From NCBI GenBank assembly GCA_900073065.1, contig FJOG01000003.1:979389-1043388 (forward strand): a DNA stretch of 64,000 nt. Reading direction: 5' to 3'. The translations under genes and the position numbers were made by a program. Source of the DNA: Phialocephala subalpina (Eukaryota; Ascomycota; Leotiomycetes; Helotiales; Mollisiaceae). Shown here piece after piece: positions 22,860-34,922 of the stretch. Under the pieces are notes generated by a model. It was not told the origin of the DNA. It made no database searches and saw only the letters and a list, made by a program, of their open reading frames with translations. Each line of letters opens with the position of its first letter. Within the stretch, counting starts at the first letter, position 1.

Positions 22860-25790
22860 CGAGTATGTCGATTAATATGCTTCTCCAAGAAAATTGCAAT
22901 CCAAAGAATCAAGGGTGCCTTTATGCCTGGAATGTCGATGAGAAGTTGTGCGGTATTCTGAGGATAGTGGTTAGGTACAAAGGAAGATATTTATACCCAC
23001 CTCTTCCCCTTCCACTCCTCACAACTATTGACCTTCCTTCAAAAACGTCATCTTGAAGGTAATGACACTCTTCAACGCACCACTTTTTTTCACCGTCTTT
23101 CCATTTCACAACGTCTGACTCCCTTTCAGCGCCTCATGCGGCTGCCTCTTGCTTCAAATACGCGACTTCCGATATTCACGATCCTTTCACTATACCAACT
23201 GAAGGGTATGTGGAGAGAAGCCATTGTGTTAGTCTTGCGGGGCCGCTCTGCTGCTCTCATGTTCCCATGTTCTCTCAGCTTCTGGATAGCACGAGCTACT
23301 ACGATTCTAGCTGGTCCTGGAAAACAGCACGCGGGGCAGAATGTTCATCGTCCATCAATGTCGTCCGAGGGTACCGTCTCAAAGCTTGATAGCAAGCAAG
23401 CACTTAATGACAAACAAAAACATGAGAAGCATCAGACGATCTACGTCCTGCCAGAAACCAGGCGGAGGTGGAAAACACATATCCACTACCTTACACACCG
23501 CCCAGCAAGCAAACGACACGATATCATCGTCCTCATCGTCATCTCCTCGAACCATTCCTTGACAACAGGCAGGGTTTTTTTCGTGTCTTTCGCAACAAAA
23601 GGGTGTATATATACCCCTCGAGAACTGGCAAAGTGATTACCAAGGAGGCGCTATTCCCCTTTCGTTCCGCTGTGGTTATTCACTTCCCGGTTTGAACGTT
23701 TTGCTATCTAGTTGCACAAGGTTAGAACATCGTCTAATGAGTATCGTTAGGAGAAGTTCCATCTTAGAGCTTGATAGCAAAATAGCACATAACAGCAACA
23801 AATATCACAAGCTCAAGGAGCTTCTACCGTCATATCGCATTCCCTACTGTCCTGGTCATCCGTCGTACTCCGTTGTCCAGTGCATCGCACCACAGCCCCA
23901 GCAGACCACACACTTGGATCCTTGGGGTTCTCTCCTCCGTTTCTTGGGGACTTATTCGTTATGGGTCCGTACGAACCAGCGTTTATATACCCATCTGGAG
24001 CTTGCAGAGAGAAGGCGCTAGGCTGCTTCTATCTTTATTCATTGATTCACTTCTTGTTCTGGACGGTTTGTTGTATGTAGGCATAAAGCTGGAGCCTCGT
24101 CTCATGTCGTCTGGTTTGAGTAAGATTGATAATGCAAAAGAAAGTTGACAGCAGTCGATTCTCCCAAACAGCTTCGAGACGACTTGACGTCGACTACCAG
24201 ATGGTCCTCTTGCCACCCTACTTGCGAGCAGCCAGTACAAAACCTCCTCATGCTTCATCTTCTTGCCTTCGTCCTTCACCTCCTTTCTCAAGCCCTTTCT
24301 CTTCCAGTTATTGGACTGCATCTTTCGTAATGACAGATCGTATATATGCTTGCGAAAATTTTCAAGTGGGTTTGAGAATAGAGGTGCTATTAATTTCAGT
24401 TTTTATCTGTAGACTCTCTTCGTCTTGGACATTTTGCTTTCTCTTTTGTACAAGGCTGGAGTCTCATTTGGACAAGTGATATCTAAGTAAGGATGGCAAT
24501 GCACTTCTAGCTGACAGAGGCCCCACTATTCTTTACGACCAGGGGACCATTGGACAATGATTGCATCAAATATTCGTTCTCCAACCCCTCTTCACTCTAC
24601 CTGCGAGCAACTAGCACAATAATATTATCAGCCTTTATCCTTCGTCTCCATACTTGCAGGTTGCCTACTCCTTCTTCAATATCGTAAAATCTATTTCGCA
24701 TGCGAAGGATTGTTGATGTCCCTCGGAAGCTTCTAAGTTGGTTTGGAGGGAGCGCTAGTCTGCTTCTGTCCAACTTTGCATGTTTACTTCCTGATCTGGG
24801 CAATTCGCTATACAGTATACAGGAGGTTGGATCTTCATCTGAAGGAGCTTCGTTGTTTAGAGGCGCACCGTCTGAGCAAGATGGTAATGAACTTCCCTGT
24901 TAACAGCGGTTAACTGTATTCGAACCTCCAGACGATGAGATAATGCTTCCGTTTTACAGACGTCCCTGCCACTCCCTCTTCCGGGTTTTACTAGCATGCG
25001 ACCAACATACGAGCAACTTTCGTTTCCAGCTCCCACGATATGTTACTCTAATTTGTCTGAGGGCGTTTCAACTTGTTCGCACTCTGCTTCGTGTGTGCAA
25101 AAGAGTGTACTTATACCTCAAAACCTGCAAAATCTCCAAGTCAAGAGACCCTAGTCCCTTTCCTTCCTGCTTTGATTTTGGAAATACTTTTACTCGCGTA
25201 CCAATTCTACCATAGAATACTTAGTTGCATTCGTAGCTTAAAGGATAGGGATTCCTTTCATGCTTATTTGATTTGAATATCCAAACAGATTTTCTTATCT
25301 GGATAATGTCTATCTTCTATCTATTATTGTTTTTGTTTATGAAAATATTTTCAATGAATAATATCCGGAAATATCGTCTGGATGCATATCCTCTAAATGC
25401 ATGTCGTCTGATCAAGCTTAATAATGAAACAAAGACTTAATTGCAAGAATGCCAAACATTTCTCAAAACCTGCGGCGGTTTCCAGTAAAGTCCCGCCATC
25501 GTCGTCTCCAAATCCCACACCACGCCCCGCTCTCCAACATCATCAAACGTGCCATCGGTCTGATTGGTGACTAGCGTATATATACCCCCTCCCACACTTT
25601 GAAATACCCCAAGTCATCACGCTAGTATTTTTCCATCTTACTCCTAACAACTTTGTATATAAGGCTTCAACCTCGTCCTCCCTTCCCTTCTTGTCCCCCT
25701 CTTCCCCTTTCCTCATGTCGACGAGGCTCTAACCTCATCAACTTCCCACGTCAAAGAGAGTATATATACCCAACGCCTAGTCAAGTCGAC
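22860..25790. repeat. Degenerate tandem array with TATATACCC core, unit about 350-470 bp
   Basis: A TATA-like motif recurs at about 22,990 (TATTTATACCC), 23,606 (GTATATATACCC), 23,984 (TTTATATACCC), 24,339 (GTATATATGC), 25,107 (TACTTATACC), 25,577 (GTATATATACCC) and 25,757 (GTATATATACCC). At least four units also share a block like GGCGCTAnnCTGCTTCT and, about 100 nt on, TTTTGCT...ACAAGGCTGGAGTCTC (compare 23,697, 24,065, 24,432 and 24,806). A further shared string, AGCTTGATAGCAA, occurs at about 23,382 and 23,768. Units have diverged by substitutions and indels. No unit holds a convincing long frame. The array could be old duplicated promoters or non-coding genes, or a decayed gene family. 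Confidence 0.55.
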
Positions 25791-26427
25791 GAAAGGATCA
25801 AGTGGGTATGAAGACATGCCAGAGTGCGAGAGTATGACAACGAGATGGATGGCTCTTGGATATCGACTAGGCAATACGACCAGACCTCATTGCATGGCGT
25901 GGGATGTTACTAGGTTGGGGAGTTGGGGTTGAAGTTGGGTTTTGAGGATAAGGAGTGGGGAAGGGGAGTGGTGTGGATATTACTATCAAGGAATGTTTTG
26001 TTGTCAATGGAGACGAGAAGGATAAGTAACCTGTCCGACAAGTAAAGGATAGTCTTCCAAGCTTGGCTTTGTCCTTCCAATGCCCCAACTTCAGATGTCC
26101 AGATGTCCCGACGGGTGAAAGATTATATGCAAGCAGTCCCCCTCACAAGCATGAGCTCTCATTGTTTGACATTAAGTCTTATGGAATGAGTGCTTTGATT
26201 ATTTAATTGGTTTGGGGACATTGCATTTCGATTGAGGAAAGAGGAAAACAAGAAAAGAAGAGACAGTTGTTCAAAGCTCATTCATTGCATTGCAAGACTA
26301 TGATACGAGTACATGCAATCATCACTAACTGGAGAAACGCAAAGACGGTAATTAGAAACCCGACATTGACTCCTCCCAATCTCTTTCAACTCTCGCCCCG
26401 ACAAATTCTTCAGCTTTTATCTACCCC
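25791..26427. other. Intergenic, 3' flank of acetyl-CoA synthetase gene
   Basis: Only short frames of up to about 101 codons are present, with no supported gene. Confidence 0.5.
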
Positions 26428-28714
26428 TCACTTCTTCCTCGACTCCTTAACAACCTCGATGATCTTATCAACAACCGACGGATCAGACAACGTACTCGTA
26501 TCCCCCAACTGATCCTCCTCGCCCGCAAGAATCTTCCTCAAAATTCTCCTCATAATCTTCCCACTCCTCGTCTTCGGCAAATCCGGCACCACAAAAATCG
26601 CCTTCGGCGCCGCAAACGGCCCAATACTCTTCCTCACCTGCAGAACCAAATCTTTTCTCAGCTGATCATTAATCTCATTCCCGTCTTTGATGGCGACGAA
26701 TGCGTTGACAGCTTGACCTGTAAGTTCGTCGTTGATGCCTACGACGGCGGCTTCGGCGACGGCGTGGTGTTCGATGAGAGCGGCTTCGATTTCGGCGGTG
26801 GAAAGGCGATGGCCCGAGACGTTGACGACGTCGTCGACGCGGCCGCGGATCCAGTAGTAGCCTTCGTGGTCGCGGCCTGCGCCGTCGCCGGTGAACTATA
26901 TACCTGTCAATATGTGGAACTGAAGTATGGGAATAGGAGAACGTACGTAGTATCCTTTGTAGACATTCAGATACGTATCCATATATCTCTTGTGCGCACC
27001 CCAAACGGTCCGAGCCATGCTAGGCCATGGTTGCTTGAATGCAAGGACACCTTCGACGTCGTTTCCGTGAATTTCTTCGCCGGACACGGGGTCGATGATT
27101 GCGGGCTCGATGCCGAAGAAGGGCAAAGAGGCGGAGCCGGGTTTGGTGGGTGTTATGCCTGCGAGGGGGGTGATGACGTTGGATCCTGTCTCGGTTTGCC
27201 AGTACGTCTGTTGTTTGTCAGTATCGAGATATCTCTGGGGAGTTGAGATTTGGAACTTACATCAACAACGTGAGCCTCCCCCTTTCCAACAATTTCAAAA
27301 TACCACTTCCACACCTCAGCAGCAATCGGCTCTCCGACTGATCCCAAAACTCGGAGATGCTTCATCTGAGCCTTCACATGCTGATCACCAGCTCGCTTGA
27401 GAAGTCTCAACGCAGTAGGAGCAACATAAAACTGCGTAACGCCATGCTTCTCAATCACATCCCAATATCTCGAGAAATTAGGATAAGCGGGCGTTCCCTC
27501 GAACACCACAGTCGCGACACCAAGCAAAAGAGGAGCGTAGACGACATAAGTATGACCAGTAATCCATCCTACATCACCACCACAGAAAAACTTATCCGTA
27601 TCATGGATATCGAACACGTATTTCCCAGTCGCAGCAGCTCCGAGTAGGTAACCGGCAGTTGAATGCATAACACCCTTCGGCTTACCGGTTGAGCCCGAAG
27701 TATAGAGAAGGAAAAGCGGGTCCTCGGAGTTCATTGGCTCAGGAGCAATGTACGAAGGCCACTTCTCGACTTCCTCATGCCACCACCAATCACGGCCCTT
27801 GGTGAACGGGACATCGGCGCCAGTGCGTTTGTAGACCAAGCAGTGCGTAACGTCAGGACATTGCTTCAAGGCATCGTCGACGATTTTCTTGGTGCCGATT
27901 AATTTTCCTCCTCGCTTGCCTTCGTCGGTTGTGATGACTACTTTGGATTGAGCGTCGATAACTCTGTCGCGGAGAGAGTCGGACGAGAAACCAGCGAAGA
28001 CGACGGAATGGACTGCTCCAATACGGGCACAAGCCAGGAAAGAGATGAGTGCTTCTGGAATCATGGGCAAGTAGATAGCGACCGTGTCTCCCTTCTTAAC
28101 ACCCATCTGCTTCAACACTTGAGCCGTCTTGCAGACCTCTCGAAGAAGCTCGCCATATGTAAGGATTCGTCCATCTTCAGCGTCATCCGCTTCGTAGATA
28201 ATAGCTGGCTTGTCGGGATTCTTGATCGCATGACGATCAACGCAGTTGTAGGAGGCGTTGAGTTGACCTTCGAGGAACCATGCGTTGTCGCCGTTTTCGA
28301 AGGTTCCAGTGTGGACGGTTTGGAAGTCTCGTTGCCAGGTCAGGAGTTCGCGGGCCAGGTTGCCCCAGAACTTGTCGGGCTCGGTGATGGACTCTTTGTA
28401 CATGCGCTGGTACTCTTCGAGATCTGCAATTGATCAGCGACGGTCGCATTGTCGTTTTTGAGTGCATTGGGGGCTTACCACTGATGTGAGGCTTGCTGGG
28501 ATGCTCTGTTATAATGTCAATCCCAATTTCTTACCTCACGCGACAATTTCGGGAATTGAAAGAGGGGCTTACTTTCAAACATCTTCTTCGGGGGGTCTAT
28601 CGGTGTCAGTATTCATCCTCAAAGCTTTAGAATTCATAACTTACGGAAAGTATCGACCTGATGGGCCTCCGAGACCACCGGGTTGGTGGGCGGATTCATG
28701 GCACCTTCAGACAT
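26428..28714 (-). CDS. facA: Acetyl-CoA synthetase (670 aa, 6 exons)
   Basis: The enzyme makes acetyl-CoA from acetate, ATP and CoA. Minus-strand exons are 28714-28645, 28596-28573, 28505-28479, 28423-27261, 27207-26947 and 26895-26428. All five introns are GT-AG, 48-67 nt, with phases that close exactly to 671 codons including the stop. Three tiny 5' exons restore a conserved start ending [18 protein letters not shown]. The core shows the AMP-binding loop [15 protein letters not shown] (about residue 282), [17 protein letters not shown], the [10 protein letters not shown] block, and the C-terminal [15 protein letters not shown] motif with the acylatable Lys of ANL enzymes. Length matches fungal FacA/Acu-5 (about 670 aa). 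The C-terminus (SRKK) is not a standard PTS1, so cytosolic location is inferred. Acetate-responsive control is known for the family but no site was identified here. Confidence 0.96.
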
Positions 28715-30612
28715 GATTGCGGTTGTCTTGGTTAAGCTGTGACTCTGAGGTTTTCCTCAAATTATCGTCAACTGCGGGGTATGTGTACAGACGCCTGACC
28801 AGACACCGATCACGCAAAGAGCTGGGTCGCCAATTACAAGGCTGAACACACAAACAGCTGATCGTAGCACAGAAAGACGGGCTGAAGCTGGACTAATTTG
28901 GAGTGGAGAGTGAATTCGTGAGCGTGAGTAGGAGGAGAGAGAAGAGTGAAAGATGGGATGGGGAGCGTCGCGGTTTTCTTCTCAATCCCATGCTGGCTCG
29001 GGGCAAGGGACCTGATTATTTCATGGGTTACGGACGGAGCTTCAACCATGCTCAATTTACCCCGGCTATAATCTGTGAGCTGTGTTATTGGTTGTCCTGC
29101 AGCCCCATCAGCATCATCCTTCAACCCGAGCGACGGTGTCTCTGGAAGGGGTTTAGAACGACTGTGGGGAGAACCGAACAAGAACTGGTCACGGCATCGA
29201 CGAGATGAGATAGTTCGGAAAGACCATCGAGAGCCCAGAGTCAGCCCATACCAAACCGTGTCTCTTGGTGTCTTCGATGCTGGCCAGATGACCATAAATC
29301 GAATCGGTGGGAGATGGAGAGGATATTTGTCAAACGGCGGCTGCAATATGCTCCTTTTCCCCAGAATATTGGCCGCGTCTCATCCATAGCTTGCGATGCG
29401 AGCACGGCCGGTCCATCCCATTCGAGGTCCAACTCGGCCCACAATTGATTTCGTCTTCGCAGCCGGAGGAGTGCATTTCTCGGTTGGAGGAGCACACAGC
29501 GTGGTAGTGAATGCATGGCTGGAGAGGCCTCTTTCTAGGCATTTTGGCGGGGTTGAGACAAGGCTGTCAGCTCCAGCCTTGGCTCTTGGCCACCACCCAT
29601 CACCCATCACCCATCACCTGCATGAAAAGAACCCCTCCCTCCAGCATCACCATGTGAGCTCGGGCTTCGGCAGGACCCTCCGGATTATTCCCTCAACCAC
29701 CCACGCCTTTCTCTGGTTCCTTCGTTGCGTTATCGGCCAACCCTGGATCAAAACAAACTTCCCGTATTCCCATATCAATCTCAATCTCGAAGCTCGGCTC
29801 CCGATTTTTCGTCGGCCCAGATTCTGCCACGGTGGCCGGTGACATGGAAAGTATCTGCAGCACGAAGATAACGAGGGATGGTTGATCAAACTAATGTCAG
29901 CAAGCAGGAACAAGGGTATTGAGCCCCTATTGTGGGCAGCGAACTGAACGGAACCGAGAGAGTGGTACCCATACAGCGTGCATGTTTATGTGACGAGTCT
30001 TGCAGCTTATTCGGTCACTCGTATGCGAGCGGTTCGTGGATGTGACGCTGTGAGGTTCCGAGCGGACATTTGGACGCACCGTTATTTGTATCGATCGATG
30101 GTCCTCGATATAGCACTTAGCAGATTTATGCAGGAGAGTGTGAAGATGATACTCCAGGTTTGCTGGAACAATAACGGCGGTCGGAAACGTTGAACGATTC
30201 AAACGTTGCATAGAGCAGGGGTTATGTTATCAAGCTGTCACTGCATCCCGATCTGGATCTGGAGTTACTCCGATGCATCCCATCACAACCAACTTCGGCT
30301 CAGGAACAAGGGAAATCTTCTTTCACATATCACTTCATCTGGATCTCGATTGCGTCTTCCAATGAATACGCAGCCGGGACCGAAGCCAATATGGATGGTT
30401 TCAGGTTTGCTAGCTCAACTAGGACACTCTTTCTGGGGTAGATCTTTCTGCTACTTGAGCATTCGCTTCACGCCATTGCAGAAAGCTCATCGAACCTCCA
30501 ATTCTTGTTTTATATAGCATTTTTGTTGTTTATTTTTCCATGCTCACTTCGTCGAGTATTTCCAATATATCCTTCCTCTCCTTCCTTTCCACCATCTCTC
30601 ACCCTCCTCAAC
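28715..30612. other. Long intergenic region upstream of facA
   Basis: About 1.9 kb without a supportable gene. It contains a small (ACCCATC)n repeat at about 29,588-29,617. A 148-codon plus-strand frame at 29396-29842 is low-complexity and unconvincing. The part next to 28,714 must hold the facA promoter. Confidence 0.5.
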
Positions 30613-31140
30613 CTAACCACCAACACCACTCCCTCCACCATACCCTTGCTCCCTTCTACTTTGTTGTCCCTCAATACTCTGATCTTCAATCTCTCCAAAC
30701 CCACTATCCTGATTCGCTTTCCCGCTACTTCCTGTTGTTTCGCCTCCGAAACCGTGCTCTGAGATCGCTTCTCTGTATCTTATGTTTTCTGCTGTCTTCT
30801 CTCCTCTCTCTGCCTTCTCTGCGGTGGCTTGTTGGGCTGCTTCGTTTCCGGTTGAGTCTAGAGGGGAGGCAGTTAGTCTGGGTCCTTGAAGAGGAGAAAG
30901 TAGTTGGACGGTGGTAAGGAAGAAGAAGAGGAAAAGGACGAAGAGAAACGAGAGTTTGCAAACGGATGACCATCAAGCATCCAAGTCGATATAAAGAAGG
31001 GATGGAAAGAGAAGAAACACACCATCAAACTGCCCACTCTCCTTAGCATGGCTCTTCCCAAACTCATTCACGCCCTCGTATTGAGTCTGCTCTCCACCAC
31101 GCTCGGTGTCCATGAGTTTTGTGTTCGTTGCTTGAGACAT
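30613..31140 (-). CDS. Small hydrophilic protein (120 aa, 2 exons)
   Basis: Exons are 31140-31023 and 30857-30613 on the minus strand. Phase is 1 at the junction (GATG then AC), and the 165-nt intron starts GTGTGT and ends CTCTAG. Exon 1 encodes MSQATNTKLMDTERGGEQTQ followed by YEGVNEFGKSHAKESGQFD. Exon 2 is highly charged, then Gly/Ser/Gln-rich, ending in GYGGGSGVGG. It has no signal peptide, membrane segment or known domain. The bias toward E, Q, G, K and S resembles fungal stress or conidiation-type hydrophilic proteins, but that is only a compositional likeness. Neither exon stands out as a long frame; the gene is supported by the in-frame splice and the non-random protein text. Confidence 0.55.
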
Positions 31141-31877
31141 GATTTCAGATCTGCCAACAACCAGTTGTTAAATGAGTGATCAATTGAATCTTTCAAGAAA
31201 AGTAGATGGCCATATGTTTGAAGCTCCTAGTCTCGATGGTGGGGGTAGATGAAGGAGGCGAATGACGTATGCGGGGCTGAGCTTTCGAGCTCAGCAAACT
31301 AACATTTCATCTCCCCAATCATCATGATACTTTCATGTGAAGGGCTACTAGGAAAAGAGAAATCGACGGCATGAGATACGAGATGAATTGAGATGTCCAG
31401 GTTGAAAGTTTCTCAGAGGACCATTGGAAGGCTGAATCAATTAGGTCGGGATGTACGCCACCTCGATATCTGTCACATCTCGGGTTGCAACAACACTTGA
31501 GAAAAGTAGAAGGAAAACCAGACAGAGATTGCAAAAAATACATGCTAAGTCGCTTGTTGAGATTGGACATTCATTTCATATGCCGCTAGCGCAGAGCGGA
31601 GGGTGTGGCGGGGCGGAACCTCCAAGTTGGTTCTGGCCACAGACAAAATCCCAAATGTCTCATCTGTCGTGAGACTGTACGATGTGTAACAAAATCCAAA
31701 AGTCGAGACAGCCAAGAAGATATTGGCCCTGTGAAATGTACAGATTGAATTGGGTATTGTGATATATACAGTACAGTGATATACAACCAACTTTTCCTTT
31801 CCTTTCTCCCATCTTCATATTCACCTCATAAGAATCCATTCCAGATCGTACGTTTTCACTCATGCCATCACCTCCCC
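31141..31877. other. Intergenic, no gene seen
   Basis: The region separates the small hydrophilic gene's promoter from the 3' end of the PheRS gene. Short frames overlap on both strands and none is supported. Confidence 0.5.
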
Positions 31878-33381
31878 TCACCTCAACTCAACCCCCAACT
31901 TCTCAACCAACGCCCCCCTAACCCTCTCATGCACCTCATTCGCTTCCTCATTCGTCAACGTCCTCTCTAGACTCCTATAATTAACCCTATAACACAAGCT
32001 CTTCCTCCCCGTCTTCGGATGCACAAAACTGTCCGTCATGCTAACATCCTCCACTATATCCCCGGCAGCATCTCTAACTATCTCCATAACATCATTTTCA
32101 TGAAACTCCATCTCCATTCCACCACCTCCTGCGGCAGAACTAGAGCTCTTCAACCAAAACGCAACATCTTTGTAGCATGCTGGGTATTTCGAGAAAGGAA
32201 CAAACTTTCGCAACTTATCAAGATCCTCGCTCACGCCCTTAAATTGATCCAAGAACCTCGGATCTTTAGACCAGAATAACCTAATATCCGGAATCTCAAA
32301 AAGAAGCATAGCGATCCTTTCCAACCCGATTCCAAACGCCCATCCCAATTGATCAGGAACATCAGCATTCTTGAAGAGATCCTGTTTCACAACTCCACAG
32401 CCAAGAACTTCGAGCCAGTCGCCTTGCCAGAAAACTTCGAGTTCCCAGCTGGGGGATGTGAATGGGAAATAGGCTTCTATCCATCTAACCCTCAACGGTT
32501 CGTCGATGAAAGATGGGTCTGCTTTGAGTGCTGCTTGTTTCGCCCTGGTAAAAATCTCCACAACTACAAGTTCTAAACTCCTCTTCAAGTGAGCGGCTAT
32601 AGCTTCTGCTTCTTGCAAGCTATGTTCCGACTGTAAAGGATTTCGCTCCTCATGTGTCGGCGGATTCGGATCCTCAACCTTCATCCCATGTTTCGACAAC
32701 TTCTCCATATCTGCCCAAACAGCCTTCGCGATGTCTCCATTCAGGACTTTCGAACGATCCCACATCCTGGCTCCTTCCATCTGATGAAAAACCGGGTAAT
32801 GAGACCGGTCGATAGCATCCCTCCTATAAACATCCGCAGATATCAAGAATCCCTCACTCGCATTTGCTCTGAATGTATCTGCTTGATGTGCACTCGTATG
32901 TGTTCTCAAAACAGTAGAAGCGTTTATGTAGTATGTATCGGTTTTGGAACGGCCGGGATGATCGAGGGGAAAACCGAGGGAGTCGAAATTTTGGTATGTG
33001 GAGACGATGGGGAAGAGGGTGTTGTGGTGGGCGTAGGTTGGGGAGGGGAAGCGGGATTCGATGATTGAGCGGGTTATGGAGATTGGGTGGTCTTTTTGTA
33101 CGTGGAGACGGCGGGAGATGGAGGAGGTTATGTTTGGTGGGAGGTTGTGCCATGAGTCCTTTTGGTAGGATTTCCCTTCTATTGTGATTGTTTCGGGGGA
33201 AGTAGAAGCTGTGGTTGTTAGCAGTGGTACCATTTTGGACTTGAGACGACAAACTGTTGGAATTGTAACGGCAAGGAACACAAGCCCCCCACCGTCGAGG
33301 GATGGCATTGCTGAGGCCAATGAAGAGGGCTAAGGCCTCAGTTCCCGAGGAGAATCTCTTGGTACTAGTGAGAGGCCTCAT
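31878..33381 (-). CDS. MSF1: Mitochondrial phenylalanyl-tRNA synthetase (485 aa)
   Basis: This enzyme charges mitochondrial tRNA-Phe. Exons are 33381-33255 and 33208-31878 on the minus strand, separated by a 46-nt GT-AG intron with a perfect CTGCTAACAA branch region. Splicing joins ...CRYNSN to TSTSPETITIEGKSY in frame. Exon 1 supplies a basic, Ser-rich presequence (MRPLTSTKRFSSGTEALALF) suited to mitochondrial import. Class II synthetase features are clear: HPISITRSIIESRF, HQMEGARMWD, and motif 3 in WAFGIGLERIAMLLFEIPDIRLFW. The C-terminal anticodon-binding (FDX-ACB) domain starts at about FSKYPACYKDVAFWL. The monomeric length of about 480 fits the mitochondrial enzyme, not the cytosolic alpha/beta form. 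Without the intron, translation would start at MASAMPSLDGGG and lose the presequence. Confidence 0.95.
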
Positions 33382-33870
33382 TGTTGATTTGGAGAGCTAC
33401 TTCCCCTTTCTGGAAAGGTTGTACCTCGACCAACACCAAGCTTCAGACGACAAGCCGGCAAATTTAGGCGTTGGACTTTTTCCGATTCCCGAGGCTCCGG
33501 TTGTCGCTCGAAAAATAAATGACGAAGGTTCCAATCCAAGATTCTGCGAGACATCAAAAGCCATAAACCCAATTGAATCCTCAAAACCTAAAACCGACAT
33601 TCTAAACTCTCTTCCTGAAATCCATAGGCTTATGAAAGTCCGTTTTGTGTAACACACATATCAATTCCCTTATCTTAAATCCGAGTCAAAGCCAAAGCGG
33701 GTCCTTCATCCCGTCACGTCCGTCGCGTATATTTTATTTTGCTTCATCCTTACTCGTTCAGGACCAAAGCTTCCAACCCACCCCTCTCTTCTCCTCTCTG
33801 CCCTACACCACCTCTCTCCCTTTTCTGCACGTCCTCGGAATGCGAACACACTCGCGACCCGCAATTCAAA
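33382..33870. promoter_or_regulatory. Divergent promoter region, PheRS and dicarboxylate carrier
   Basis: This 489-bp stretch separates two divergently transcribed genes for mitochondrial proteins. The carrier side is CT-rich (about 33,780-33,840), typical of fungal core promoters and 5' UTRs. No specific factor site is claimed. Confidence 0.5.
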
Positions 33871-34922
33871 ATGCCAGGTAGTGAGAAGCAGCGCGGGCTG
33901 CCGCGCAAAAAGGAGTGGAAGCCCCAGAATATACGGTATCCGTTCTGGTTTGGAGGGAGCGCGAGTTGTTTTGCTGCTTGTGTTACTCATCCTTTGGATC
34001 TTGGTATTTCCCCTTCCCTTCCAATTCACAGACCTCAGCTAATGCGTCACAGTCAAGGTACATTCCTCTCATCTCAATCGCAATTGACTCAATGGCAGCA
34101 GTGGGAGAAGAGAAGAAATGCTAAGGAAGATTAATACAGGTCCGACTGCAAACCCGCCACGGAAATGCACCCTCAACCATGGTGGGAACCTTCATCCACG
34201 TTTTCCAAACCTCCGGCCTTCGAGGTCTCTACTCCGGCCTCTCCGCCTCCCTCCTCCGCCAAATTACCTACTCCACCACCCGCTTCGGCATCTACGAAGA
34301 ACTGAAATCCTCCCAAAAATCCCCCGCCTCCTTCCCAACCCTTATCGCTATGGCGTCCACATCAGGATTCATAGGAGGAGTAGCTGGGAACCCGGCCGAT
34401 GTATTGAATGTAAGGATGCAGCACGATGCTGCTTTACCTTTAGACCAACGACGGAACTATAAAAACGCAATTGAAGGATTGATACGCATGACCCGCGAAG
34501 AAGGAGCAAAATCCCTCTTCCGCGGCGTCTGGCCAAACAGCATGCGAGCCGTCCTAATGACCGCCTCCCAACTCGCCTCCTACGACGGGTTCAAATCCCT
34601 CTTAATCCAATACACGCCCCTATCCGACAACCTCACCACCCACTTCTCCGCTTCCTTCCTAGCAGGTTTCGTCGCAACAACAGTCTGTTCTCCGGTAGAT
34701 GTGATCAAGACGAGAGTTATGTCTAGTCATGAGAGTAAGGGGTTGGGGAAGCTGATGAGGGATGTGTATAGGGTTGAGGGGGTGGGGTGGATGTTTAGGG
34801 GGTGGGTGCCGAGTTTTATTAGGTTGGGACCGCATACTGTTGCTACGTTTTTGTTTTTAGAGCAACATAAGAAGATTTATAGGGCTTACAAGGGGATTGA
34901 CGAGCCGGTTGCTGCGCCTTGA
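33871..34922 (+). CDS. DIC1: Mitochondrial dicarboxylate carrier (306 aa, 5-nt microexon)
   Basis: This is an inner-membrane exchanger of dicarboxylates for phosphate. Exons are 33871-34003, 34053-34057 and 34140-34922. The middle exon is only TCAAG. Without it the first and last exons are out of frame; with it the protein reads HPLDLVKVRLQTR, the exact carrier signature PxDxxKxR. All three repeats carry their signature: PLDLVKVR, NPADVLNVR and SPVDVIKTR. Length (306) and tripartite structure fit the mitochondrial carrier family. The assignment to the dicarboxylate branch rests on blocks such as YSGLSASLLRQITYSTTRFGIYE and NVRMQHD. The role in acetate or gluconeogenic growth is family knowledge and would suit the nearby acetyl-CoA synthetase, though they are not an operon. 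Confidence 0.93.

Noticed and set aside
26675..27004. Arg-rich minus-strand frame across the facA introns
   Set aside because: Out-of-frame shadow of facA coding exons.
29396..29842. 148-codon plus-strand frame upstream of facA
   Set aside because: His/Pro/Ser-rich low-complexity text, partly over an ACCCATC repeat, with no recognised motif.
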